Part shown: piece by piece, positions 8,338-16,679 of the stretch
Position numbering within the stretch: the first letter of the stretch is position 1
Layout of the letters: every line of letters begins with the position of its first letter
Assembly (NCBI RefSeq): GCF_900163715.1
Contig: NZ_FWFF01000017.1
Span: 186,001-250,000 of the forward strand
Direction: 5' to 3'
DNA: 64,000 nt
DNA from: Brevibacterium yomogidense
GTDB lineage: Bacteria; Actinomycetota; Actinomycetes; Actinomycetales; Brevibacteriaceae
Program-made: the position numbers and the translations under genes
The notes under the pieces: model-generated
Told to the model about the DNA's origin: nothing
Databases searched by the model: none
What the model saw: the letters and a program-made list of their open reading frames with translations, nothing else

Positions 8338-8475
8338 ATGAGCGCAGGAATCATCGCACTCACCGCGTACACCCTCGTGTGGCCGGTCCTGGTGGCGATC
8401 GTGATGATCGTCATCGGCCGCGCCTTCGTCCAGGAGTGGAAGGAAGCGCGGGACGAGGGGATCGACCTCGTCTGA
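8338..8475 (+). CDS. Small membrane protein, putative transporter small subunit
   Basis: 45-residue protein, MSAGIIALTAYTLVWPVLVA onward, with one long hydrophobic helix and the charged tail QEWKEARDEGIDLV. The ATG is one base after the symporter stop and is served by AAGGAGG, so the two are made together. Tiny helix proteins of this size and position are known beside actinobacterial SSS-type transporters and are annotated as putative transporter small subunits. Their role is unproven. Confidence 0.8.
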   Translation: MSAGIIALTAYTLVWPVLVAIVMIVIGRAFVQEWKEARDEGIDLV

Positions 8476-8490
8476 CCCGGGCTGACCGCA

Positions 8491-8536
8491 CAGGAGGGCG
8501 GGGCGCCGCAGAGATCTGTGGCGCCCCGCCCTCCTG
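8491..8536. terminator. Bidirectional hairpin terminator
   Basis: CAGGAGGGCGGGGCGCC (8491-8507) pairs perfectly with 8520-8536 around a 12-base loop. It lies between the convergent symporter and nicotinamidase units. There is no clear T-run. Confidence 0.8.
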
Positions 8537-8575
8537 TGGTGGGATGTGCTACGGAGGCTGGAGATCCGGCGCAGA

Positions 8576-9145
8576 TCAGACGAGGGTGGCGCCCTTCGCC
8601 GCGAGCTCGTCCAGTGCTGCGCGGGAGGAGTCCTCGCCCACCCCGGCGACGAGGTCCGTGAGGATGCGCACCTCTGCGAGGTGGTCGAGTGCGTCCAGGC
8701 CCGAGGCGCGGACGCAGTGGTCGGTCGCGATGCCGACGATGTCCAGCCGCTGCGTGCCGGCCAGCAGGTCGGCCAGCCGGGTTCCGTCGTCGGTCACCCC
8801 GTCGAACGCGGAGTAGCCGTGTGCGCCCTGCCCCTTCTTCACGTGGTGGGTGAGCGGTGCGGTGTCGAGTTCCGGGTCGTACTCCGCTCCCGAGGTCCCT
8901 GCGACGCAGTGCACCGGCCAGGTCGAGACGAAGTCCGGTTCTCCGGTGGCGAAGTGGCCGTCGTTGTCGCCATCGGCGTCGTGCCAGTCACGGGAGCCGA
9001 TGATCAGGTCGTAGTCGGATCCGCTGTCCCGCAGCAGGCGGGTGACGCCGGCGGCGACTGCATCGCCGCCGTCCACGCCGAGCGCACCGCCCTCCGTGAA
9101 GTCGTTCTGCACGTCGACCACGAGCAGTGCTGCGCCCGTCGTCAC
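8576..9145 (-). CDS. pncA: Nicotinamidase / isochorismatase-family amidohydrolase
   Basis: 189-residue cytoplasmic hydrolase that probably converts nicotinamide to nicotinate and ammonia for NAD salvage. The catalytic triad of the family is visible: Asp11 in LLVVDVQNDF, Lys in THHVKKGQGAHGYSAF, and the nucleophile Cys in GIATDHCVRASGLDAL. The metal-binding stretch SRDWHDADGDNDGHF is typical of PncA rather than other isochorismatases. It starts with GTG at 9145, overlapping the upstream gene by four bases (GTGA). Confidence 0.9.
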   Translation of the reverse strand: MTTGAALLVVDVQNDFTEGGALGVDGGDAVAAGVTRLLRDSGSDYDLIIGSRDWHDADGDNDGHFATGEPDFVSTWPVHCVAGTSGAEYDPELDTAPLTHHVKKGQGAHGYSAFDGVTDDGTRLADLLAGTQRLDIVGIATDHCVRASGLDALDHLAEVRILTDLVAGVGEDSSRAALDELAAKGATLV

Positions 9146-9477
9146 GCCTCGACCTCTTCCGGCATCCGCTCGACGGGGAAGTGCAGCGCGCGCTTCTCCG
9201 CGATCGCAGTGCGGAAGCGCTCGAGCAGCTGCGCGTCAGGTGCCACCTCGTCCTGGTCGACGTAGGCGAAGTGGAGCGGGGACGACGCCGTGAGGTAGAA
9301 GGTCCGGTAGCCCGACGCGCCCCCGATGATCACGTGGAACGTCACACGCACACCACGGCCGTGATCGAACTCGTCGAACAGTGCGACTTCGAGTGTCCTG
9401 GCCTCGTGTGCGGGAAAGCTCAGTGCGAGCGAATTCTCCTTGTCGAGGCCGTAGACGAACGTGCCCTTTGCGGTCAT
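9142..9477 (-). CDS. Hypothetical protein co-transcribed with pncA
   Basis: 111-residue soluble protein, starting MTAKGTFVYGLDKENSLALS. It contains beta-rich stretches such as RGVRVTFHVIIGGASGYRTF and a charged C-terminus. It has no membrane segment, signal peptide or motif I recognise. The ATG at 9477 is preceded by GGAAGGGGACA. A longer start at 9549 would add an arginine-rich stretch with no protein-like character. Its stop overlaps the pncA start, so the two are probably translated together. Confidence 0.75.
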   Translation of the reverse strand: MTAKGTFVYGLDKENSLALSFPAHEARTLEVALFDEFDHGRGVRVTFHVIIGGASGYRTFYLTASSPLHFAYVDQDEVAPDAQLLERFRTAIAEKRALHFPVERMPEEVEA

Positions 9478-9577
9478 AGTGTCCCCTTCCGGACGGCGGC
9501 GCCGGGCGTGCGGCGCCTGAGTGGACAGGAACACGGATCCGGTTCCCACACCTCACACGGTACGGGACATCCGGGCA

Positions 9578-10858
9578 TCAGTCCCTGCGGCGTCGACCTG
9601 CCACGAAGAGGATGAAGGCGATCGCGGCCGCGCCGATCGCGACGACGACGCCGATCTGCCACGGCATGCCTGCGCCGTCGCCGTCTTCGGAAGCGGATTC
9701 GGATGCGACGTCGTCCGAGGATCCGTCATCGCCGTTGTCTCCGTCACCGGGCTGGGTCGGCTCCTCGCCGTCCGGGGTGATCGCGTCGTCCTCGCCCGTG
9801 CCGGGCGGCTGGGGGACGGGATCGGAATAGTCGGGGCGCTGCGGACCGGTCGGCACCCAGTCGGCGTTCCCGTCGGGTGCGGACTCACGAGGACCGTGGC
9901 GATCGCCGTTGTCCGAGCCGTTGCCTGTCGAGGGGTCCTCTGTGAGGCCCCTGTCGTCACGCTCGCCGGACCCCGATCCGTCCTCGTCCGAGCCGTTCTC
10001 ATCCGAGCCGTCGTCGCCCGTACCGCCGTCATCGCCGGAATCGTCGTCGTTCCCCTGGTCGCCGGAATCGTCTCCGTCATCGGGCTCAGTCGGCGCCGGG
10101 GAGGGCTCGGGGTCCTCGGTCGGCGGGGGAGTCGGGTCCTCCGTGGGGTCCGGTGTGGGCTCGGGGTCCTCGGTTTCCTCCGGCTCCGGTGAGCCTTCCC
10201 CTCCGTCGTCTCCGCCATCTTCGCCGTCGTCCGGCGTCGTTTCGGTGACCTCGCCGACAGTGCCGCCGTCGACGTCGAACTCGAACGTCCGATCGCCCTC
10301 GCCGTTCTCGCCCGGCCTGTAGGGGGTGTCACCGTCCTCGGTGGCGAGGTTGAGCGCGCCCGTATCCTCCTGCAGGACGAAATCCCTGTCCGGGTCTGGC
10401 AGGCGGATGATGATGCGATCGTCACTCTGGTCGGCCGAATCTCTGCTCACGGCTTCGAAGGGCCGGTCGTCAGAATCATCGAGTACGAAGGGCTCGTCCA
10501 CTCCGTCCTGGTAGAGCGCGAAGGTGTCGATGCGCTCCGCCTTCTGGACCGTGTACGCGCCGTCCGGAAGCGTCGGGTCGTCACCGTCACCGTCGTCGTC
10601 ATCGGCCTCGTGCGTCTCGTCGTCGTCCGGCTGGTCGGTCGGCGAGGGACTGGCGTCCGGGTCGGTAGTCGGCCGCGGCGATGGGCTCTGCGTCTCAGTC
10701 GCTGTGGGTGCCGGCGACGAGTCCGACCCAACCGGCGCAGTGAACCCGCTGGCCGTCACCTGTCCGAAGGCGGGCGCACCAAGGGTCGCGGGCGCGCTGA
10801 CGAGCGCGACCGTCACGGCGGCGGAGAGTGCCGTGCGTGCGAACATGGGTGTGACCAA
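9578..10858 (-). CDS. Exported acidic low-complexity surface protein with C-terminal anchor
   Basis: 426 residues. An N-terminal signal peptide (ALSAAVTVALVSAPATLGAP) is followed by a Pro/Ser/Thr linker, an apparently folded part at about residues 95-205 (PDGAYTVQKAERIDTFALYQ and following), and about 190 residues made almost wholly of D, E, G, S, P and T. It ends in one transmembrane helix, WQIGVVVAIGAAAIAFILFV, and AGRRRRD. This is the layout of a wall-spanning protein held by a C-terminal membrane anchor. No LPXTG sortase signal is seen. The function is unknown. The acidic stalk may bind calcium or keep the folded part away from the membrane. Confidence 0.75.
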   Translation of the reverse strand: MVTPMFARTALSAAVTVALVSAPATLGAPAFGQVTASGFTAPVGSDSSPAPTATETQSPSPRPTTDPDASPSPTDQPDDDETHEADDDDGDGDDPTLPDGAYTVQKAERIDTFALYQDGVDEPFVLDDSDDRPFEAVSRDSADQSDDRIIIRLPDPDRDFVLQEDTGALNLATEDGDTPYRPGENGEGDRTFEFDVDGGTVGEVTETTPDDGEDGGDDGGEGSPEPEETEDPEPTPDPTEDPTPPPTEDPEPSPAPTEPDDGDDSGDQGNDDDSGDDGGTGDDGSDENGSDEDGSGSGERDDRGLTEDPSTGNGSDNGDRHGPRESAPDGNADWVPTGPQRPDYSDPVPQPPGTGEDDAITPDGEEPTQPGDGDNGDDGSSDDVASESASEDGDGAGMPWQIGVVVAIGAAAIAFILFVAGRRRRD

Positions 10859-11013
10859 GGGGAATACCTTCTGTGGCGGCTGAGCCTGAGCGACCCTGTC
10901 ATCCTATCCAGGGGTCGCGCGTCGGCGCGATCAGCACGTGGACAATTCGTACAAATCGCAGAGATCGTGTCGCGGATCGCAGTGATCGGTTGCACATCAT
11001 CCCGGGTTCCACG

Positions 11014-12894
11014 TCATCCTGCAGGATATGCGGTGATCCGGTCGGCACCCGTGCGGGTGATGGCGAACCGCGCGTCGTCCGTCACGGCGAGGAGGTCGGC
11101 GTTGGTCGAGTACGCGGTCGGCGCGTCGGACAGCAGCCCGGCCGCGATGACCGGCTGACCCTCCATCGTTCCCGGCACCAGGTCTCCGCGGGGCTCTCCG
11201 AACTGCATGCCGGAATCCGTGCCGTCGAGCACGAGCAGGCCGGTGTCGAGGTCGTAGAGGTAGGGGCCGATCGACGCGAGTGAGTATCCCTGTCCGCGAG
11301 TCCACGCCGCGTCGCCGATGTCAGCGCTGGAGACTTCGTTGATCGATGCGACAGCTCCGTCGTCCAGGCTGTGGACGACGAGCTGGAGTCGATGACCGCT
11401 GTTCGTGCTGGCGCCGGGGTCACCCCACACGCTGATGGCGAGGCCGTGACCGGCGGACTTCCACTCCTTGATCTCCAGCCCTTCGCCGGGCTGCTCCAGC
11501 TCGACCTCCGTCTCCTCACCGGTGTCGATGTCCGTTCGGGACAGGGGGCCGTTGAACGGTGAGCTGATCAGCTCCTCCCCGTCCAGCGCCATCGGGGTGG
11601 AGCCCGGTGCGGGTGTCGGAACAGTGACGAGGCCGTCTTCCCCCAGAGTGCTGAGTGCGTTCCCGTCGCGGATCAGCACGGCGGTGCCTGCTGAGGAAAG
11701 ACGGGCCTCAGGGGTCAGCTCGTATTCGATGGGGCGGGATTCTCCGTCGAGGAGGGCCTGCACCGTGCTGTCGTGCTGCCAGACGAGGGCCGGCTGACCG
11801 TCCACGGTGGTGTCTGCGGCGAAGGTCACGGCCCCGTCGTATGACTCCTGGAATCGCTCTGAGCCGTCGGACGGGTCGATGATCGTGACCTCGTCGCCGT
11901 CGACCACGAGGACGCCGCGGGATGTCGCAGTCACAGACGCGTTCTGCGGCACGGTGGTCTCCCACGCTGCGTCGGAGGTGAACCCGGGCACCGGCGTGGT
12001 CGCCTCCGCCTGTGTCAGGGGGGCGCGCGTCGGGGCCTGCGAATTCTGCGCCGGAGCCGAATCCTCGGGCGTGGGGGTCCCGATGAAGTTCGGCAGGAAG
12101 AAGAGGACAGCGGCGAGGACGAGGAGCGCGATCAGCACGATGCTCGGGACGGTGAGTCGGGCGCTGCTCCGCTTCCGGCGAGCCGATGCGCTGCGGTGAG
12201 CGGCGGCCCGGCGCGTCATGGCGCGGTGAGGGTCGGAACCTCGCTCTGAGCTAGTCGGGCCCGAGGCCGTGCCGTTCGTGCTGCGAGCCGGAGTCCTGTC
12301 CGCCTCTGCCGGGGAGGGGGCGCGAGCGGAATCGCCTGACGGGACCCGATCGATGCGTCGGGGCGTTGACGTGGGCGGGGGAGCGGCAGGGCCCGAGAAC
12401 GGCGTGCCGATGGGATAGGCAGGCCCTTCATCGTCCGGCGGGTGTGCCGGATCCGCCTGCGAGTCGGGAGCCGGCGCGCCCGCATCCGCAGGTGCGGTGT
12501 CCGGTGGCGACTGCGGTGCCGCGAGCGGCTGCGTCGGGACATCGGCCTCCGGCTCCTCCAGGATGTGGGGGTGGCTGCGGGGCTTGGCGGCGGGTTCAGT
12601 CTGCGGTTTGGCCGGCTGTGCGGACTCTGCGGACTGTGCCGATCGATCGTCGGGAGAGGCCGTGGGGGAGGAGGAGCCTGGCGGTCCTGCCAGCACCTGC
12701 CCGGTGGAGGCGATCGTGAGCGAGCGAAGCGTCGTGCCGTCGGAGATTGCCACTGCGACGTCAGCAGACGTCTCACGGGCCCAGAGGGTCAGCTGCGTCA
12801 TCGCCGACCCCAGATCCGGATGCTCCGTGCTCTGGCCGGCGATCGTCACCTGGGCGCTGCGGTCCGGCGCCACGGTGATGCTCGCATGATGCAT
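11014..12894 (-). CDS. Single-pass membrane protein with extracytoplasmic beta-propeller-like domain
   Basis: 626 residues in four parts. An N-terminal cytoplasmic domain (about 1-70) begins MHHASITVAPDRSAQVTIAG. A Pro/Ala-rich linker (70-225) follows. One transmembrane helix, VPSIVLIALLVLAAVLFFLP, lies near residue 250 after an arginine-rich stretch. The external domain of about 350 residues has repeats of the type GRGVLVVDGDEVTIIDPSDG as in PQQ/WD-like propellers. The first domain resembles that of the protein at 13769-14710 across tRNA-His. The architecture recalls actinobacterial cell-envelope or ESX-associated proteins, but the role is unknown. Confidence 0.75.
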   Translation of the reverse strand: MHHASITVAPDRSAQVTIAGQSTEHPDLGSAMTQLTLWARETSADVAVAISDGTTLRSLTIASTGQVLAGPPGSSSPTASPDDRSAQSAESAQPAKPQTEPAAKPRSHPHILEEPEADVPTQPLAAPQSPPDTAPADAGAPAPDSQADPAHPPDDEGPAYPIGTPFSGPAAPPPTSTPRRIDRVPSGDSARAPSPAEADRTPARSTNGTASGPTSSERGSDPHRAMTRRAAAHRSASARRKRSSARLTVPSIVLIALLVLAAVLFFLPNFIGTPTPEDSAPAQNSQAPTRAPLTQAEATTPVPGFTSDAAWETTVPQNASVTATSRGVLVVDGDEVTIIDPSDGSERFQESYDGAVTFAADTTVDGQPALVWQHDSTVQALLDGESRPIEYELTPEARLSSAGTAVLIRDGNALSTLGEDGLVTVPTPAPGSTPMALDGEELISSPFNGPLSRTDIDTGEETEVELEQPGEGLEIKEWKSAGHGLAISVWGDPGASTNSGHRLQLVVHSLDDGAVASINEVSSADIGDAAWTRGQGYSLASIGPYLYDLDTGLLVLDGTDSGMQFGEPRGDLVPGTMEGQPVIAAGLLSDAPTAYSTNADLLAVTDDARFAITRTGADRITAYPAG

Positions 12895-13248
12895 GACAGT
12901 CGGGACCCTCTGACTCCAAAACAGTAGTGGTGCGTTCTCCGGTGACGCGGACTGAGAACGCTGGATGCTTCTGAGCGCCCGCGTCGGCAGCGCAGTCCAG
13001 TCTAGGAGTGTGTATCACTCGGCACAGCACTCGCGGGCGCACTGAGTCCGAATAGTTACAGGCGCAGATGATCCGGGCGTCTGGTGCACCGCTGTGCGGA
13101 CCGCTGGTGTCCCGGATCACGCGTCAGGTCCGCTGTGTGGACCGTGTGCGGTGAAACTCGAAGTGCTGCGGGATCGGGCGATCCTCGATTGGCGAACGGC
13201 CGGGAGAGGGTCTAAACTCTTCTCTGTTGCCTGCGTGCAGGCAGTGAT
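12895..13248. other. Gene-free region with the tRNA-His promoter
   Basis: About 350 bases between the start of the leftward membrane protein and tRNA-His. No credible protein gene is seen. The tRNA promoter is marked separately at its right end. The left end must hold the promoter of the 11014-12894 gene, but no clear hexamers were found there. Confidence 0.5.
13189..13218 (+). promoter_or_regulatory. Promoter of tRNA-His
   Basis: TTGGCG (13189-13194) and TAAACT (13213-13218) are 18 bases apart, about 30 bases ahead of the tRNA. Confidence 0.6.
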
Positions 13249-13325
13249 GGTGGCTATAGCTCAGTTGGTAGAGCACCGCGTTGTGGTCGCGGGGGCCGCG
13301 GGTTCAAGTCCCGTTAGCCACCCCA
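13249..13325 (+). tRNA. tRNA-His (anticodon GUG)
   Basis: The acceptor stem GTGGCTA (13250-13256) pairs with TAGCCAC (13315-13321). The extra G at 13249 faces C73 at 13322, as expected for tRNA-His. The anticodon stem CCGCG/CGCGG encloses loop TTGTGGT (anticodon GTG). CCA appears to be encoded at 13323-13325. A strong terminator follows. Confidence 0.96.
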
Positions 13326-13333
13326 TTGTGAAG

Positions 13334-13370
13334 TGTCGGGACATCGTTCATTCGATGTCCCGACATTTTT
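13334..13370 (+). terminator. Rho-independent terminator of tRNA-His
   Basis: TGTCGGGACATCG (13334-13346) pairs perfectly with CGATGTCCCGACA (13353-13365), followed by TTTTT. Confidence 0.93.
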
Positions 13371-13437
13371 GTTGTCTGGAGGGTCGTGTGTCGGGTTATT
13401 GGGGGTCGCGTGACCGTACTTTCATTTCCCTCCCTCC

Positions 13438-13487
13438 CCGCTCCCGCATGTCCGCTTTTCATCCTCTTCCCGCTCCCGCATGTCCGC
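13438..13487. repeat. 18-base direct repeat, two copies
   Basis: CCGCTCCCGCATGTCCGC occurs at 13438-13455 and 13470-13487 (period 32), each copy preceded by a T/C-rich stretch. It is non-coding. Confidence 0.7.
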
Positions 13488-13495
13488 ACGCCCCT

Positions 13496-13553
13496 CGAAT
13501 GAGTGCAAACCGGCCCAATCTGAGCACTTCGTGGGCCGGTTTGCACTCATTCG
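13496..13553. repeat. Long perfect hairpin between convergent genes
   Basis: A 22-base arm (13496-13517) is exactly complementary to 13532-13553 around a 14-base loop. The arm carries TGAGTGCAA near its base. There is no T-run. It is probably a bidirectional terminator and resembles hairpins at 31431, 37361 and 37466. Confidence 0.8.
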
Positions 13554-13768
13554 GCGCTCTGAGTGAGGCGCAAGGGCGGGTGGCCTGCTTTGCATCGTTG
13601 ACGGGGTTGATGCAGCGGGGGATGCGGAGCTGGACCTGCGGTTGGGCTGGCCCTGCAGTAGTGGAGGGGCCGATGCTGCGGCGGCGACGGGGCTGGACCT
13701 GCGGTTGAGCTGGGTCTGCAGCTGGGCAGGGGGCCGACTTCGCGACTGCGCAGGCCGGGTGAACGCGA
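13554..13768. repeat. Gene-free stretch with a 63-base-spaced repeat
   Basis: GCTGGACCTGCGGTTG occurs at 13629-13644 and 13692-13707, 63 bases apart, with GC-rich sequence around. The spacing is a multiple of three, so it could be the decayed end of a repetitive reading frame such as that of the neighbouring leftward gene. No intact gene is visible. Confidence 0.4.
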
Positions 13769-14710
13769 TCAGAAGAGGAAGAGGCCCGCGCCGCAGAGTG
13801 CGAGTGCCGCCACGACGAGCGTCGCGATGATTCCTGTGCGGGCGAGCCGCGGCTGCGCACCGGGCTCCACCGGTGTCTGCGCACCGGGCTGTGCCGGCGT
13901 CTCCGAGCTGGGCTGAGCGACGGTCTCGGAGTTGGGCTGCATCGATGTCGCTGAGCTTGACCGTGTGGGCGCCTCCGAGCCGGACCGTGTCTGAGTGGGA
14001 TTCGTGGTCTGTGTGGGATTCGTGGTCTGTGTGGGATTCGGCGCGGGGTGCGGTGCGAGAGCGAGTGCGTGGTTCGAGTGCTCAAGAGTCGAACGGAATC
14101 CATGCGGATCCTGTTCAGATGTTGCGCTTTCGAGCCGGCCGGCTCCGTGCGAGCCGCTGTGCGGGTCCCGGGTGCCGGGGCGCCCTCGGTCTTCCGTGGC
14201 TGTCATCGCCGGTGCGGGGCGCCAGTCCTGGGTGAACGTCCGGCGCTGATCCTGGGGTGCATCCCCGTGGCCGATCCTTTCGCGCGCGACACCCGAGGCC
14301 GGCCCCGACGCGACATCTGATGCGACGCCCGACGCGGGCCCTGACGCGGAACGTGACGCGGGCCCTGACACGGGACGTGACGAGGGACCTGGCCGCCGGC
14401 CTGCGGCGTGCCCGTCCGGCACGATAGGGAGGGTCTGCATCGAGGCAGACGCATCCGACCGCTCCTCCGCCGGTGCGCCTGCCTGCGCCCACTCTTCGGA
14501 CGGTGTGTGCAGTCGCCCCTCCGCGTCGATCGTGAGGGAGAGGCGCGTGCCCCTGTCGTCGACCTCGACGAGGATCCCGGTGCCGAGCTCCCGTGCCTGT
14601 GCCCTGAGACGGGCGATCGCGTAACCGATGGACGGCTCCATGATGCGGCGGCTGCCGAAACGAGCTTCGGGGAAGCGTCCCTCGGAGACGGAGATCGTGG
14701 CTCTCTGCAT
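13769..14710 (-). CDS. Low-complexity tail-anchored protein, paralogue of the 11014-12894 gene
   Basis: 313 residues from an ATG at 14710 (MQRATISVSEGRFPEARFGS). The first 75 residues align in pattern with the protein at 11014-12894: M-x2-A-[ST]-I-[ST]-V, a helix with QARELGTGILVEV, then LSLTIDAEGRL. About 200 residues of Ser/Gly/Pro/Gln-rich repeats follow, including PASGVASDVASGPASG and three NPTQTT units. A C-terminal helix IIATLVVAALALCGAGLFLF ends the protein. It lacks the external propeller of the other protein, so it may be a shortened copy. Function unknown. Confidence 0.7.
   Translation of the reverse strand: MQRATISVSEGRFPEARFGSRRIMEPSIGYAIARLRAQARELGTGILVEVDDRGTRLSLTIDAEGRLHTPSEEWAQAGAPAEERSDASASMQTLPIVPDGHAAGRRPGPSSRPVSGPASRSASGPASGVASDVASGPASGVARERIGHGDAPQDQRRTFTQDWRPAPAMTATEDRGRPGTRDPHSGSHGAGRLESATSEQDPHGFRSTLEHSNHALALAPHPAPNPTQTTNPTQTTNPTQTRSGSEAPTRSSSATSMQPNSETVAQPSSETPAQPGAQTPVEPGAQPRLARTGIIATLVVAALALCGAGLFLF
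13997..14040. repeat. 18-base tandem repeat inside a coding region
   Basis: About two and a half units of GGGATTCGTGGTCTGTGT, encoding (NPTQTT)n on the minus strand. A length-variable site of slippage type. Confidence 0.7.
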
Positions 14711-14877
14711 GCTGTGGTGCTCCTGCTCGGGCGGGTGGTCCGCGCCGGGTCGGGTGGATTCTGTCCTGCTGATCTGCTGCGTGGCCGCTGTCCTGCTGCG
14801 CGGCCGGCGGGTGATGCACCTGTCCAGCAAGCGGTCAGCGCATGACGTGGGTCACACGGTGCCGCTAGGGTCGAATC

Positions 14878-15804
14878 ATGACACGCACCTCACTCATCCG
14901 TTCAGCCACGAAGCGCCTGGACACGCTCCACTCCGCCTCGTACTTCGCACCCACCATGACGGAGGCGCTCACGAGTGCGGGCGTCCCCGCCGAGGCACAC
15001 TACCTCGCACAGAGATCCGCATCTCTCGGCACTCCTTCAGCGGAACTGGTCGTCGCGACGTTCTTCAACTACGCCCCGGCCTACGTCAGCACCCACGTCC
15101 CCGCCGTGTGGGAATCCCTCCGGCCCGCGGACATCACCGCAGCTCGGATCGCCGGCGTCGAGGCGATGAGCGCCCAGATCCTCGCATCCGACGCCGCCAC
15201 CGCCTCTGGCATGGACCGCGCGGGCTTCGACTCGCTGGCGACGAAGATCCTCGAGCGCCTGCGGCCCGTCCTGGACGCGCAGTCGCTGAGCGGACGGCCA
15301 CTCTTCGCGGCTCACGTCCCTGCACTCACAGGCGCCCGTGCCGCGGATCCGACCCTGCAGTCCGCAGTCGACCTGTGGGCGGCGATCACCCTCCTGCGGG
15401 AGCACCGGGGCGATGCGCACATCGCGGCACTCGTGACGGTCGGTCTCAGCGGCCTCGAGGCGATCGTGCTCGACAGCGCGACAGGCCGCTCCTTCTACCC
15501 CTGGTCCATGCGGAAGACCCGAGGGTGGTCGGAGGAGGAATGGCGCGAGACGGCGGAAGCCCTGCAGACGCGCGGACTGCTCACCTCCTCCGGTGACGAT
15601 GCTCACCTGACGGACGCCGGCGCAGCCCTCAAGGAGGACGCCGAGACGCGCACGGACGCTGCTGTCGCCTCTGCCTGGGATGTGCTCACCGACGACGCGC
15701 TGTCCGCGCTCGCGGATGACGCGAAGGTCGTCGCGAAGCTCGTGCTGGGCTCCGGCGTCCTCCCGTCCAAGCTGTTCGGCCACGGGAGCGACGCGAAGAG
15801 CTGA
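14878..15804 (+). CDS. SCO6745-family protein
   Basis: 308-residue soluble protein. It starts MTRTSLIRSATKRLDTLHSA and has SYFAPTMTEALTSAGV and FFNYAPAYVSTHVPAVWESL. These match the SCO6745/SalK family of Actinobacteria, which contains a winged-helix-like part near the C-terminus (RGWSEEEWRETAEALQTRGL). The biochemical function is unknown; SalK was named from a salinomycin cluster, but most members are outside biosynthetic clusters. The gene stands alone and converges on orn. Confidence 0.85.
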   Translation: MTRTSLIRSATKRLDTLHSASYFAPTMTEALTSAGVPAEAHYLAQRSASLGTPSAELVVATFFNYAPAYVSTHVPAVWESLRPADITAARIAGVEAMSAQILASDAATASGMDRAGFDSLATKILERLRPVLDAQSLSGRPLFAAHVPALTGARAADPTLQSAVDLWAAITLLREHRGDAHIAALVTVGLSGLEAIVLDSATGRSFYPWSMRKTRGWSEEEWRETAEALQTRGLLTSSGDDAHLTDAGAALKEDAETRTDAAVASAWDVLTDDALSALADDAKVVAKLVLGSGVLPSKLFGHGSDAKS

Positions 15805-15836
15805 CGGCTCGAGCGGCTCAGCCCTCCGTGAGCGGG

Positions 15837-16496
15837 TCAGTCCTTCTCTGCCGCGTCACCGGTGTCGCCCGGATTGCCAGCGTCACCCGTGTCGGGCGCA
15901 TAGGCGGCAACGACCTCGGCGGCGATGGCCCGGGCCTCGGCGGACGTCGGCTCCTTCTCCCGGAAGACCGCTCGCCTGTAGTAGGCGAGCTCCCGGATCG
16001 AGTCCTGGATGTCGCCCAGCGCGCGGTGGCCGCCCGTCTTCTCCGGCGACTGGAAGTACGCGCGGGGGTGCCACCGGCGGGCCAGCTCCTTGATGGAGGA
16101 GACGTCGAGGATCCGGTAGTGCAGGTGGTCGACGACCTCCGGCATCTGCTTGACCAGGAACGCCTTGTCTGTGCCGACGGAGTTGCCGCCCAGCGGCGCC
16201 TTCCCGGCAGTCGGGACGTGCGTGCGGATGTAGGCGAGCACCTGCGCCTGCGCGTCCTCCACCGTCGTGCCGCCGTCCAGCTCCGTGATGAGCCCCGAGG
16301 TCGTGTGCATCTTCGTGACGAAGTCGCCCATGTTCTCAAGCGCCCGCTCGGAGGGGCGGATGACGATGTCGATGCCGTCGTCCAGTGGGTTGAGGTCGAA
16401 GTCCGTGATGATCACGGCGACTTCGACGAGTTCGTCGACGTCCAGGTCCAGACCGGTCATCTCGCAGTCGATCCAGACGATTCTCTCTGCAGCCAT
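15837..16496 (-). CDS. orn: Oligoribonuclease
   Basis: 219-residue DEDDh exonuclease that degrades 2-5 nucleotide RNAs to mononucleotides and finishes linear c-di-GMP breakdown. Motif I is WIDCEMTGLDL (Asp10, Glu12). Motif II lies in PLGGNSVGTDKAFL, and motif III is HRALGDIQDSIREL with the active His and Asp. An extra acidic tail of about 25 residues (DTGDAGNPGDTGDAAEKD) goes beyond the usual 200. ATG at 16496. Confidence 0.97.
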   Translation of the reverse strand: MAAERIVWIDCEMTGLDLDVDELVEVAVIITDFDLNPLDDGIDIVIRPSERALENMGDFVTKMHTTSGLITELDGGTTVEDAQAQVLAYIRTHVPTAGKAPLGGNSVGTDKAFLVKQMPEVVDHLHYRILDVSSIKELARRWHPRAYFQSPEKTGGHRALGDIQDSIRELAYYRRAVFREKEPTSAEARAIAAEVVAAYAPDTGDAGNPGDTGDAAEKD

Positions 16497-16679
16497 GCTC
16501 TGATCCTAAGCCGTTGCTGCAGGTGCTCAGCGCGAGACCGTGGTCGACGCCACGTCCTGATCGGACCGCGAAAGGTTCCTGACCGCACGGTTCGAATCCC
16601 GCGTCCATGCGGTTCGCTAGACTCGGTATGTTTCAGGGAAGACTCTGACCGAGCTTCCGCCGCCGACGAAGGGACCAGC

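Noticed and set aside
13094..13708. 204-codon frame over tRNA-His
   Set aside because: Crosses the tRNA and its terminator; no protein character.
16560..16615. tRNA-like T-arm (GGTTCGAATCCC) upstream of the fused membrane protein
   Set aside because: The flanking bases do not form a T-stem or acceptor stem, so no cloverleaf folds.
15828..16679. Longer start for the fused membrane protein
   Set aside because: The extra 284 codons lie antisense to orn and lack protein-like sequence; the GTG at 16680 begins a plausible signal anchor.
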